From: Hirsutella rhossiliensis
Lineage: Eukaryota > Ascomycota > Sordariomycetes > Hypocreales > Ophiocordycipitaceae
Direction of reading: 5' to 3'
DNA: 64,000 nucleotides
Assembly: GCF_020360975.1 (NCBI RefSeq)
Contig: NW_025408670.1
Span: 6,076,001 to 6,140,000, forward strand
A program made the position numbers and the translations under genes. Shown here in pieces: positions 21,213-32,322 of this stretch (position 1 is the stretch's first letter; every line of letters starts with the position of its first letter). The notes below the pieces were generated by a model. That model saw nothing but the letters and a program-made list of their open reading frames with translations. It searched no databases and had not been told where the DNA came from.

Positions 21213-22913
21213 CTAGAGAGCTACGAACCGCACCTGTAACTTCTTGTCCGCTGAATGGGCAAAATTCTCATGATGAATGTCCATGTCGCTATCATCTTCA
21301 ACTGAAGTTTTGTACTTGATGTATATGTTCGCGACTGTGAATTTGATTGCTGCTCCCAAGTAAATCAGTAGCGACCCTTTCTTACTTCTTTTTCTTCTTT
21401 TTTTTAAAAAAAAGGTGAGCGTACCTTGTAAGACGAAATTCGACGCTACGCACATCCTCCCTCCATTGCCAAAGGCCCAGAACTGTTGATTCATCCGCCT
21501 GAGATGGTCATCGTCGGTTACGTGGCTCAGCCACCGTGTGTGATCCCAATGATCAGCGTTTGGGAAAACGCTTTCATCGCGATGAAGTACATACGCGGAT
21601 GCTGCAACATGCACTCCACCTGGAATTTCATACTTGCCAATTTTACATGATGGATATGCTGTTTCCCGCAGCTGGGGTCCCGGATTAGGCGCGTCCACCC
21701 GCAAGGTCTCCATGACGACGGAATGCAATATCGGCAAAGAATCCAGTGCTTTCGCAGTGCCGAGAGTGTTGTCACATTTATCGCCGACTTTCATTGCCAG
21801 CAACTCTTCTCTTAATTGATCCTGGACTTTGGGAAATTGTGTCAAGCGCCAGACCAGATGCGTAAACGCAAATGCCATGGATTCGTGGCCACCTAGAATT
21901 GTGTCTAAAACTTCGCAGGCCAGGATTGATTTCTGCCCGCTCAGAGGTAACCCATAAAGGGCCGAGCCTTCCTTTGTCGCTTCTCTTTGGAGGCCAGTGC
22001 GAAAGGCGTTGAAGAGAACGGATTCATTTGCAGGTTGACAGAACTCATGGGAGGATGATGGTATCGTGGTGTAAGCCTTTTCGCAAAGCTTTTTGTTCCA
22101 GCTGCGGATCTCACTCTGCGCTTTGTCTGCCAGCAACGGGTACAATCTAATACCGAATTTGGAGCAAAAGGAGTTGAGATTAGGAAGCTCCTGAATCCAG
22201 AAGAAGCGCTCATTCATTGATCGACAAAGGTTGATCCAAGTTTTGCGACATCTCTCCTGTGAAACGAGGTTTGTACCATGTTCGATTCCGAAAATATATG
22301 CCGAGATGATATCAGCTGCTGTAGCCATAAAGAGGGAATGCACCTCTATTCCTCTAGGGGAGGTATTGGCAGCCTCTTTGTCAAGTAAGGGAAGAAGTCG
22401 TTCAAAGATTACCACATCAAGTTGCTCCTGAAATGCTCTCGAAGACTGAATGTAGCTCTTAGAATAGACATTTGAAATCAGACGTCTCCTGCTTGCATGT
22501 TCTTCGAAGCCAAGAGCCGAAGTGAGACAAGGGAAACGGTAGGACTATTAGCGCATACGATCTCCTATCCCTTGGTCTCCCCAAGCTTACCCATAGTTAT
22601 CAAAAGCACTGTGCCATGATGTTTTGTCAAGTCCATAAGTATAAACCGCGCGAACAGTATTAATGTCGCTGATGCTGAGTGTATTTGGGCCAATCCTGAT
22701 GACATCTCCCAGTTGAGCATGGGCGAGATGGAGCTTCTTTGTCTCATTGCCCGACTTTCTAGCCCAGATTGTCCACGCGTTCGATATTGAGCATGACCAG
22801 TGAGGAGCGGGGATTCGTGCTAATGCACAGACGAACATTGGTTTGAAAATATACACATACAACAAGTAGGCTAGGACAAGTGTCGCTAGGAAAAGTTGAC
22901 CTTCGGATGACAT
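21213..22913 (-). pseudogene. P450-2: cytochrome P450, one apparent frameshift
   Basis: This is a haem-thiolate monooxygenase. It starts at the ATG at 22913 with an N-terminal anchor (LFLATLVLAYLLYVYIF) and runs as exon 1 to about 22590. A long exon follows to 21425, then an intron (21350-21424) and the last exon to the stop at 21213. ExxR is ETLR in VVMETLRVD, and the haem loop is FGNGGRMCVA. After the first intron (about 22540-22586, donor GTAAGC) the frame is wrong for the expected HASRRRLISNVYSKSY segment. One nucleotide must be lost or gained near 22520-22535, or the splice site differs. The rest is continuous. It diverges from P450-3. Confidence 0.75.
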
Positions 22914-23489
22914 GCTGTAGCTTTTTTTTTCCTGTTAGAATTGCTAAGAAGATAACAAGGCCGAAGACTCTGGACAAGACGTAGATATCAAGGGCTGTCC
23001 TGAATGCCTGTCGGAAGAAATGTCACCGCTACTCGCATGTCTGATCGACGTGCAGGTGGGGGCGGCGACCACTCGGAAGCTGCCACGCTACGGACGCAAC
23101 CGTCCATGCGATGGAATGGTACCGAGTAGCGATCGAGACGGCTCCTGATATCTACCTCAGTACTTTCAGCTGGTCAGAGACACGTCGGCGTTGCATCGAA
23201 TCTCGGGTCTGTCACGAGGATTAACAGGGGTCAAGCGGGGTTAATGGCGTGCTTCCTGCAGTGACGAAAGCAATAAATCTGTATCCGCGATTCATAAACA
23301 TGCAATTTGGAGGAACGGCACGCTGTACACGTCCGCTCGTCTTCAGCACTTGCCGCACGCATATTATCTTGGAATATCGCGTGGGGAAATCGTCAGACAA
23401 GTCGACTCTTTTGCCTGCAAGCTGCTCAGAATTTTGCTTCTAGTTACTACACTGCCGTGCCATTGCTGCTACCTGGTGTTTCCTACAGC
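22914..23489. promoter_or_regulatory. Divergent spacer between P450-2 and P450-3
   Basis: These 576 bp lie between two start codons and must carry both promoters. No gene or clear repeat is seen. Confidence 0.45.
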
Positions 23490-24049
23490 ATGCATACTTA
23501 CGACGCCATAAATCTTGTCATTTCGGTTCTCATCGCGTGGAGGATCACGGTAATCGTCTACAGACTTTTTTTTCATCCCCTTTCCGGGTTTCCTGGTCCC
23601 AAGTTAGCTGCCATTTCGACCTTATACCGGGCGTACCATCAGTGTTGGAAAGATGGAAAATTGCTGCACTGGAGCATTACTCTACACCAAAAATTCGGTG
23701 AGGACCTTGGTACGAAGTAGTGTTTTAGTTAAAAACAGCTAATGAATGCCAAGGCCCGGTGATTCGTATTTCACCGAATGAAGTATCTATTTACCATTGT
23801 CCCGAACATGAAAGCCGCTGTGCGCTATCTGATCAACGCTGACGTTTCACAGCTTATCGGTGGTGCCCGCAATTGCGTCGTAATTCACTTAGGCCACGTG
23901 ACCACTTATCGCCCGCAAAACGCCGCCCGTGAAATCGTGTGCAGGACGCCTGATAAGTGCATTTGATAAGTTCCCACCCAACTTATCGGGTTTCCGGCCA
24001 ACACCAGCCCAGACATTCGCCCCGTAGGAACGTTGCCCGATCGACCGAG

Positions 24050-26596
24050 ATGGCCGCGGACGACTCGTACACGGCAGCTGACGAGCGCGCCCGTGCCGCC
24101 CGGAGGGCGGGCATCCAGGCGAAGAAGGACGAACAGCCGGCGAACACGGCGCGGAGTTACGCGGCGAAGCAGCGGGAGTGGAAGGCGCGTCCCCCGGCCG
24201 GTCCTCCACTTCGATCCCTGTCACGTACGGCCCCCCTAGGCGGCTAACAGACAAATACGTATAGGCCTGGTGCCATACGCCTCGGGCTGCAGCAGACGGC
24301 TCGCTCTATAGCTGGCCCGACGGCGAGCTCGTAACGCCGGACAAGCTGGCGGCGTGGCTCAAAGAGGATATCCTGTTACGACGCGTTGTGCCGCCGCAGA
24401 AGAAGAAGCCGCGCGCGCGGGGTAAGGTTAGGGGCGACGGCAACGGCGAGGCCGTACAGGTACGGCAACAGCGCGAACAGGAGCAGCTCGAGGCCGCGGC
24501 CATGGCAGAGGCCGAAAGCCTGGCCGAAGCTTTGGAGGTCCCCCTGGCCGAGGCCGCTGAGCTGCTCGCTGACGACCGCGAGGGTTACGTGCCACCCACA
24601 GGCCTCGCGACGGCTGCAGTAGACCTTACCGAAGGGTCTTTGCTTACGAGGGGCACTATCGACGCCTATATCGCGGCCGTTATCGAGCTATGGAGGCTCC
24701 AGGTGGCTCACGGCAACTCGAATACGGAGAATCCCGGGGCGCGCCGTACGAGGATTCCTTGAGCAACGGGCCGGCAGCGGGGAAGCACGACCGAGCCTCC
24801 TTTAAAGACCGCGGGAGCGACGGGATCCAGGCCGGCTACCTCCCCGATGAATGGCTTCGGATCCAGGATCTCCTTCTCACTGGCGCCGCGTATACGCCGC
24901 AAAACCTCCGTACGCGAGTCGACCTCCTCTTCGGCCACTACTACCTCTTACGGGGGGAGAACCGCCGCAAGATGGAGCTTGCAGACCTGTCCCTACTCGA
25001 CTATCCGCCTTCGGAAGGGCCGACCCCCTGTGGTTGCCTGGTAAGCCTTTTACGGGACGGCAAGCTAAATAAGACGGCGAGGAAGGAGTTTATGGGCGCG
25101 CTCCGGCACAAGGACCCCTTATTCTGTACGCAAGGGGCCCTAGCACAGCTCTTCTTTTGGCGCTGGCACGTCGCCGGCGAACCGCCCCCGTCCTTCCGGC
25201 GCCGTCAGGACTGGTATCGGATCAAGGTCCTCGTCGGGCGGGACCGCGAGCAGGAGCTCTCGTACCCGACGCAGCTACAAGAGACCTGGCGTATCTTCGG
25301 CGCTGCCGGCCTTATCGCGTCGAAGAAGACGCACCTCCCGCGCAGGGTGGGCGCCCAGGACGCGGAGACCCATGGCACGTCGCTCGCCCAGATCTCGCAG
25401 GCCGGCCGCTGGAACCAGAGCGTGCTCTGCCAGGCATATCTTACGCACCTACCGCGGCAGTTCATGCGTATCGTCGCCGGCTTCTCGGCCTCCCGGGGAC
25501 TACTTCCTCGCGCGTGCGGCTCACGAACCCCGTACGTCTTACAAAAGCAGCTGTGGCCGTGGATCGAGGTGGGAACCCCGCTTTGAGGCGCGGGCGCGCC
25601 GGCAATGCTGGGCAGAAGGCGGTCTCGACGACGACGACTTAGCCGCCGACGGCTTCCTTAAGCTTATGCGGCGCCTGCGTATAGTACTTCTGCAGGACCT
25701 GGCCGTCCTACAGCTCCGCTACCCGTCGCTACCGTTCTTCGCCTACGCCCCTTTTAGCGGGCCCGAGTGGGACGAGTTCGCCGTCGCCGTGCGGTCCACC
25801 GCGGTAGGGGCTATGGAGACGGTAAGCCTGCTCGTACGACGCGCGCTGCCGGAACTAAGCGGCGTCATAGAGAGCACGCGGGAGGCCCTGTTACAGAATA
25901 GTCAGCGGCTCGCCATCCGGCTTGAGGCCCGGCTGGACGGGATTCAGGGCGGCCTCGATGCCCTCCTCCAAGGCAAGGTCCCTATCACCTTTACCGGTTA
26001 CTTCGGAGCCGGGTCAGCAGAGGCGCTGGCGCCGGCGCCGGCCCGGCGCCGTCAACAGTACCTACCTTGAATCTCAATACAGCTCCGGCCCCGGCCCCCG
26101 ACCCAGAGCCTCTGGTACCAGGCATGCCTATCGTCACAGCCCTGGCAAGGGTCTTTACGGTGGGGGACGTCTGGAAGGAGTGGGAGGAAGGGTTTGCAGG
26201 TCAGAAGGCCGTACGGGAGCTGGAAGAGACGTGGGGAAGCCGCTGGCGCCCGGGGAACGGGGTCAGAGTGCAGTTCTGTCGCCGGAAGGTGATCTGGGAC
26301 GAGCTGTTGGCCCGTATGGCGTCCGGCAAATGCAAGGAGGCGGCCGTTGCAGAGCTAGAGCTGTTACGCGCCGGCCGAAGCTTGAACCGACTCGTCGACG
26401 AACTCAAACAGCGCCGACGGCGGGGCCAGGATCGGGGCCAGGGCCAGGGCCAGATACGGGTACAGGTAGGGACCCCGTGCCCGATGACCCAGGTCCAGGC
26501 CGGGACCAGGTCCAACTCGAGGTCAGGGCCGTCGGGGCGGAGGACCCGGCTGGGAAAGCGGACCGCCCTCGTCGACGTAAGCCAGCCGCCTCGTAG
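24050..26596 (+). pseudogene. Crypton tyrosine recombinase, frameshifted
   Basis: The protein would recombine short identical sites to insert or excise the element. The N-terminal part (ATG at 24050, TARSYAAKQREWKA) is followed by an intron of about 24230-24290. DGELVTPDKLAAWLKE then resembles the core-binding domain start. The middle (LLFGHYYLLRGENRRKM, LAQLFFWRWHV) fits the Ndc10-II-like region. HLPRRVGAQDAETHG, ISQAGRWN and the nucleophile candidate Tyr in AYLTHLPRQF match the R..HxxR..Y recombinase box. The C-terminus (FTVGDVWKEWEEGFAGQ, VQFCRRKVIWDEL) is GCR1_C-like. Frame changes are needed near 24740, 25490 and 26068. Confidence 0.8.
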
Positions 26597-26951
26597 AGTC
26601 TTTACACATATTTATATCCATGTAACTAGACATATTTTTGAGGATCAAAGGGCCGTAGGATCAGTGCATTACTATCTCACAGTTCCTGTGGCCGAGCCTA
26701 GCCCCCCATTACCCATTCGCGGCGCTGCAACGCAAATATCTCGACGGGCAGTAGCCTATACGGAGTGCTCCTCGACCAAACGCGCCGCCGGGTGTAGTAG
26801 TCCCCCAGGCCCCGGAATGGCCTGGATTGGGCTGCTGGCCGTGGAGATATTCGCGTGCGCGCCGCCGGGCACTTATCAGATGGTAGATGTGTAATCGCAT
26901 ACGATTTCCCGAAATTACTCCGCAAATCGACCCCACGATAAGTCCTGCTTA

Positions 26952-27052
26952 CCCGTTGATCTTGGTGTGGGGCCACAGCAGCCCAACTAAGTGTCTTCGC
27001 CACTTAGTTGGCCCAAAAAATCCGGCACAGCCCAAAAAATCCGGCACAGCAG
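26952..27052 (+). repeat. Left 101-bp TIR of the pogo-type element
   Basis: It is an exact inverted copy of 29639-29739. Inside it are an 11-bp hairpin arm pair (CCAACTAAGTG and CACTTAGTTGG with a 7-nt loop) and two tandem 19-bp units starting CCCAAAAAATCCGG. Confidence 0.92.
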
Positions 27053-27322
27053 GGTCCTCAATTTGGGGTGCAAAATCAGGGAAATTCTACGCTTCGCTTC
27101 ATGGTGCCGTCAATGCGACTTCAAATAGCTAAAATATACATGTGATCAATAGCTGCGGATCACCTAAAGACGAAAGTAACAACGAAAAGTGAAAAAATCA
27201 CGTCTTTGGGCCTATTTAGGAGCTGCCGCCTTCCAGTCGAAGAGATAGGAAGACCGCGTTTGTGAGTCCAAATAGACGTATTATGTAGTAATTTCGCCTG
27301 TTGTGCGTCTCTGAGAGCTATT

Positions 27323-29548
27323 TTATCCATACCTGTGTTCCTGGAGCGTCTGCTGTATCTTGTTGGACGATCGGGTGCGCGGTCGAGGGCATGGTGTATC
27401 GACTACCGCTTCAACCGCTGCTAACGGCGGCGATGAGGGTATATTCTCTTGCGTGTCGAGTAAATTGTCCTCGTCTTCATCGTCGGCGCCATCCTCACTA
27501 TGTTTGTCAAGATCGAGGCCTGTGAAATAGACGGTATCGTCACTGCCGGGCAACGACGACATATCTGTAAGTGGGCGAGGTCGGGTCGCTGCGCGCGCCC
27601 TGACATCTCTGGCGGAGTTATTTCTCTTCGTGGTATCATAGAAAAAGGATTCCTTGGATGGCTCTTTGAGCTCCCGCATGAGGGTATCGCAACTTTGCTC
27701 CAGAGTGTAGAACTCAACGTCTCGTCCCGTAAACTCTAGCCAGGGCTTAAAGTTCAATGTCTTGACTCTGCCATTGACTAACTGCTTCTTCCCGACTTTA
27801 TAGTCTTCTCGGATCTTCTGCATCTCTCCACGAACTCGTTTAAGATGCATCCTTATCTCCTGGCGCGTTTGAAGCCGGGTTTGCTTTGCCTGGAGCTCCT
27901 CATACTCCCGGGTGATGTCGGCCATGCTGGAGCTCGTGATAAACTCTCCGCGCGGCCTGACAATCTTGCCTCTCTTCATTCGATTCGCATACGCCTGGGT
28001 TCGGCTATTCTTATCGCTGACTATGCCCTGGGAATGTGACGCCATCGCGATAGACTCGGTGTTCACTTTCGCAAGAACCCGCAAGTTTTCTCGTGATGGC
28101 GAGCTCATGAGGGGCCCATACCGTTGCCGGATATCATTGAGGGCATCCGCGGCGACTTGGAAACGCGTCTCCGAGGGTAGGAGCGAGGCGTATGCAGGAT
28201 TGATCGGCTGCTGTTGTCGTAGCTGCTCGTGGAGGATCTTGGTGATCACCGGCGCTGGGTCGACAGGAAAGAGGCCTGTTTTTCAAATGCCGCCATAATG
28301 TTATGCCGCGTGAAGCCAGCCTCATATACGTCCTGAAAAGCTGTGAGGAAGTTGACCCGCGAAAATGATATGTTGCCTTCTGCGAGCGACTTCAGCGCTT
28401 TCTGATGTGCTGACTTTAGTGGCTGGAATACCCCAACATCAAGCGGCTGCATGAGGTGGGTGGAATGTGGAGGAAAATAGCAATGATGATATCAAACTTG
28501 ATACAATACTCAGCAAAGTCAAGGTGGTATGCCCTGTAAAGCCATCCACAACAAGCAATCGGTAGATCTTCTCGTCGTCAGGCCGTTGGTTTGGCGGCGC
28601 CTCCACGCGACTCATCCCCATGTTGGGGCGCCGAAGATGCTCGTCACAGCCGAACCACTCTTCCAGCGAATTTCCTGACTGTTTTGCTTGCGCTGACGAT
28701 GCCCAAGACCAGCAGTTGAAATGCCTTGCCCACTCAAGGTGTATCTCTGCGTTGGAAAAGCCAGTTGGCGACTGGGCAAACCGTACGCCTGTCATGATGT
28801 CGATGCCGGCCCAGTTGGTGGTAGGGTAATGTTGGAAAACAAGCCAGGGTGGAAGAGAGTCCCCCACTGCGTTAACTGAGGCAATTACCGTGCAGGATTC
28901 TCGGTTTGCTGGGTCTAAAACTCGGGGCCGGGTGCTCTTGACTCTAGTGGTGCGCGTGATGAGAACTTGGATGCGTTCTCGCAGGCACCCAATGCGTATT
29001 CCGGCCTCGTCTTCATTCCAGATCTCTGAACTGCCAATACGGTAGCTGGTGATGATTTCTCGAAGCTTTGAGTAGAAAAATTCGACTTCTTCTACCTGTG
29101 GGCTTCAAAGGACTTCCGGGCTCGTTCAACTGCTTTGAGATACGTCTTCGCGATCGCAGGATGACTTCCACGCCAATTGTCAAGCCAACTTGACGAGACC
29201 GGGCGGGCATTGGGATCTCGACGCATTCTTATTGCATTTGCAACAGCTTCAAGTTGCTCTCTCGTGGCGGGCATGCCGGTGCGTTCCATCCACTGTACAT
29301 ACGCAACCAGGGCGTCGTCTTCGTCCTCCGTCAGCGCCAATGGACGCCCTGGAGCACGGGAAAAGGGTTTCTTATGAAATTAATGGCTCTCTGTACGGAT
29401 GAGCTCTTCACATTGTAACGGATGGCCGCATCTCGCACGGAAAGAGGCGTTCTTTTGGTGTTGTTGAGCGACGAACATCGGCTCTGGGGTCGCGACGAGA
29501 CGCCAGAACGGCTTTTGCTGCCTCCAGGGTAGCCATGTTATCTGTCAT
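27323..29548 (-). pseudogene. Pogo-like transposase with long C-terminal domain, frameshifted
   Basis: It starts at 29548 or 29536 (MATLEAAKAVLASRR). A psq-type helix-turn-helix (LSVRDAAIRYNVKSSSVQRA) follows, then a CENP-B/Tc5-like domain (WLDNWRGSHPAIAKTY). The catalytic acidic residues are in IWNEDEAGIRIG, LLVVDGFTGHTT and QPLDVGVFQPLK. A 308-residue C-terminal part (28249-27323) is rich in charged residues and contains ELQAKQTRLQTRQEIRMHLK, probably a coiled coil. Several frame changes or introns separate the pieces. The C-terminal extension is typical of larger fungal pogo relatives. Confidence 0.8.
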
Positions 29549-29638
29549 AATGTATTCCGGCAAAAAGATACGTAAATAAAGTCAAGTTGCGCGAGAAAAC
29601 GCGGTTGAGATGCATAGGGTTGACGTTTTGGAGGTGGG

Positions 29639-29739
29639 CTGCTGTGCCGGATTTTTTGGGCTGTGCCGGATTTTTTGGGCCAACTAAGTGGCGAAGACAC
29701 TTAGTTGGGCTGCTGTGGCCCCACACCAAGATCAACGGG
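29639..29739 (-). repeat. Right 101-bp TIR of the pogo-type element
   Basis: It is an inverted copy of 26952-27052 and is followed by TA. Confidence 0.92.
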
Positions 29740-31345
29740 TATCTTCTGCCGTCCGGCCGCATACCATGACATCTTCTCCAATAGCTTTAATGGCCTGAAG
29801 GATCCGGACTACTACGTTAATCTAGGCAATCAGTCTGACAATTTCTTCACCAAGGGCGATCCAGTTGAATACAGGGCGCGCTTTCAGCCAGTCGCCTCTC
29901 TATTCGCCAAAAGACATTACGATCAATGCGAACCGAATGTTCAAGAAAATGTAAGCAAGCTACTATGAGAGTTCAATTGTTTACTTTTAATTAAGACCGA
30001 ACTAGGTGGAGCGTTTCAGCAAATTTCTCAGCTCCTATGCTCAGCATCAGAAGCCTGTAAATTTGGCTATGGGGTATCGCTCACTGTTCTTGAAAATTAT
30101 CAACGACTTCATCTTTAGTAGCATCCCTGAAACCATGAGATCTCTAGCAAACCAGGACTTTGACGATCCACTTTGCCTTGCTACTTTTGCGGCAATAAAC
30201 TGGACAGAATGGTTTTCCACGAATTTCCCGAGGTTGAATATGCTCGCCTTGCAACTACCGCGACGACTAGTGAGCCTTGTCACGACGGGTTATGATCCAA
30301 CATTTCAGGTATATGACGTAAGTTCGTACGAATAACAACTCCAATTTGGCGTTTGGGTGAGTCTGAAGTACCGCAACAGATTGTCCGGGAGCTCGTACAA
30401 CACGAAAAACACTCAAAAACTGCTAAAAACACAAACTGCTTGATGCAACGCTTTATTAATGCACACCTGGAGAGCAAATCGCAGAATACGGTACCCCTTT
30501 CCGAAGTTGTCTTGGAAGACGAAACTATTCTCACCATGTACGGTGGCATTGTTGATTTGGCAAATATTGTGCCTTTTGGCACTTTCATGGTATCAGAAGA
30601 TTCACGGCTTCAACAAAGACTTTACGAGGAGCTCAAGTCTGTTTGGCCGGACCGTAGCGCATCGGTCCCTTCATACGAAGTTTTACGACACCTTCCACTT
30701 CTCGTGCGTGCCTAACCTCTAGAATAATTGTGGAACTGGAGCTCACATTTAGAGCGTCAAAGAATGGAATCATTCAAGAGAGCATGCGCCTTACGCATGG
30801 CGCCGTTACTGGGCCTCCGCGCCTGGTCGGTCCGGGCGGCGCCCGAGTGGACGGCTGCTACGTCCCTGCTAAGGCACAAAGCCATGGACCCCATGCGATG
30901 GCCAAGTGCTTGACTAATTTTATTTCGTAGGCTGTGGTATCTGCTCCATCCTATTTCGTACATATGGACCCAGTGGCATATCCTGACCCAAAACGTTTCG
31001 ATCCTGAAAGATGGATAAAAAACGACCACCCTGGCCCAATTGTGGCCTTCTCAAAAGGGCGCAGAATGTGCCCTGCTGTCCAGTAAGTTCTCCTTGCCTA
31101 TTTTACGGATAATTTCCGTGATAACGAATTAGTCTTGCAAACATCGAGATGTTCGCCACGTTCGCAACTGTTTTCCGTCGATACATCGTTGTTTCATATG
31201 AAACCTCGTGAGCTATCTGACCTTTTAGGTTCGTGCTGCAACTGACACTTTTTATAGCATCGAAGATTTCGAATGGAGCCAGTATTTTTCCATTCACTTC
31301 ACTGGCAGACAGCTGCGAGCCCTTCTCAAAGAGAGGGACCTCTGA

Positions 31346-31769
31346 AATAGGCTTAAATTCTTCAGGAGCCATTTAAGTTAAAGAAGAATTAATTTCACCA
31401 ATGTTGCTAGCGTATGCTGAAAAATGATTGCCCTTCGTACTGTCCACGTTTTACCTCGAAAACAAAGCTCCACCGGCCTCGGAGATCATGACCGGCCACA
31501 ACTCCATTCGTCCGGTTCTACCGCTCAAATCTTGCGGAAGGAGCTATGAAATTGAATTTTGCCTGTCCGAAAAGCCTATTGAATCTTTCACATTTCAGCT
31601 TGTCGCACAAATTTAGGGTGTTCTGGCCCGGCAGTGCCTTGTTGATTCCCCTGAAGTACTCTCCAATAACTCAATTCAGCTGTCAGACTCAGTCACTATG
31701 ACCTCCTGTGACCGATTATCAAAATATCATCAGATCATGAATTTCTCTACCTGCTAGTGCGAATTATAG
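31346..31769. other. Convergent spacer between P450-3 and the amidinotransferase
   Basis: No gene or repeat is recognised in these 424 bp. Confidence 0.4.
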
Positions 31770-32075
31770 CTATTTGTTGTTAACAAGTCTTACCAGATCG
31801 ACTGTGGCGCAATGAAACGAGCCGCCGATGCTATGGACATGTTTGAAAGGACACATGATTGGCATCATGCCAAATTCCTTCTTAACCCAGGACGCAAATT
31901 CTGTGTCATTCGCTTCTATGATGATGCGACGCTCGTCGAGGACGAGACAGTTGAGTACCAACCACGGAGAGCAGATATACGAGGGCGGGCCGGCGGGTCC
32001 TCGTGGCTGGGGGTTAAACGGATAAGGATGTATCTCCCACCCCTGAAAGACAGCGTGCCGCCTCAACTCCATCTC

Positions 32076-32114
32076 TACGGGCGACTGTAGGCCAGACTGT
32101 CTCAAAACGCATTT
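32076..32114 (+). repeat. Left 39-bp TIR of the integrase-type transposon
   Basis: It is a perfect inverted copy of 39522-39560. A 12-bp palindrome ACCCGATCGGGT follows at 32143-32154. Confidence 0.92.
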
Positions 32115-32322
32115 TGGGCTGTGGGCACCCCGGGGTTAGATTACCCGATCGGGTCTAAGTGCAACTGGGTAACTTGTATATACCGATACTCTTCTATTAG
32201 CATAGGGCATTGAAAGAAATGAAAGTAAGCGTTCGCTCTGCGCATTGGTACACATTTTCAGTGCTTTTCTCCCTTCTACGATATCATTGAGCCCGAATAG
32301 CGCTTTACTCAGTTAAACAAAT

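Larger units (their letters stand above)
26952..29739 (-). mobile_element. Pogo-type DNA transposon nested in the Crypton
   Basis: The element is 2788 bp, flanked by TA (26950-26951 and 29740-29741), with perfect 101-bp terminal inverted repeats beginning CCCGTTGATC. The transposase is on the minus strand. It lies about 25 bp from the Crypton's right end. Confidence 0.9.
23798..29767 (+). mobile_element. Crypton-type tyrosine-recombinase transposon, with nested pogo-like element
   Basis: The insert in P450-3 is bounded by the direct repeat TACCAT (23792-23797 and 29762-29767). It has no TIR and carries a tyrosine recombinase with a GCR1_C-like C-terminal domain, the defining makeup of fungal Cryptons. 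Without the nested element (26952-29739 plus TA) it is about 3.2 kb. It is strongly GC-rich compared with its surroundings and shows no RIP. GATAAG/CTTATC words recur near both ends. The recombinase frame is broken, so this copy is probably inactive. Confidence 0.82.
23490..31345 (+). pseudogene. P450-3: cytochrome P450 split by a Crypton
   Basis: This is a fungal P450 resembling the trichodiene-oxygenase (CYP58) type in HPLSGFPGPKLAAISTLYRA. Exon 1 is 23490-23697, followed by an intron (23698-23753). Exon 2 begins at 23754 and is cut at 23797, then resumes at 29768. SIYH and DIFSNSF join in frame. Further introns are 29951-30005, 30318-30379, about 30700-30760, about 30880-30930, 31083-31131 and 31208-31257. 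ExxR is ESMR in IIQESMRLTHG, and the haem loop is FSKGRRMCPAVH with the Cys present. The stop is at 31343-31345. One junction near 30900 may be a GC-AG intron. Apart from the insertion the gene reads well. Confidence 0.82.

Noticed and set aside
24250..26600. GC-rich segment as bacterial DNA gained by transfer.
   Set aside because: The frames encode a fungal Crypton recombinase with GCR1_C-like tail and a fungal-type intron.
31800..32090. Plus-strand ORF of 92 residues near the left TIR.
   Set aside because: It lies opposite the amidinotransferase C-terminus, which has a recognisable catalytic motif, so it is a shadow.
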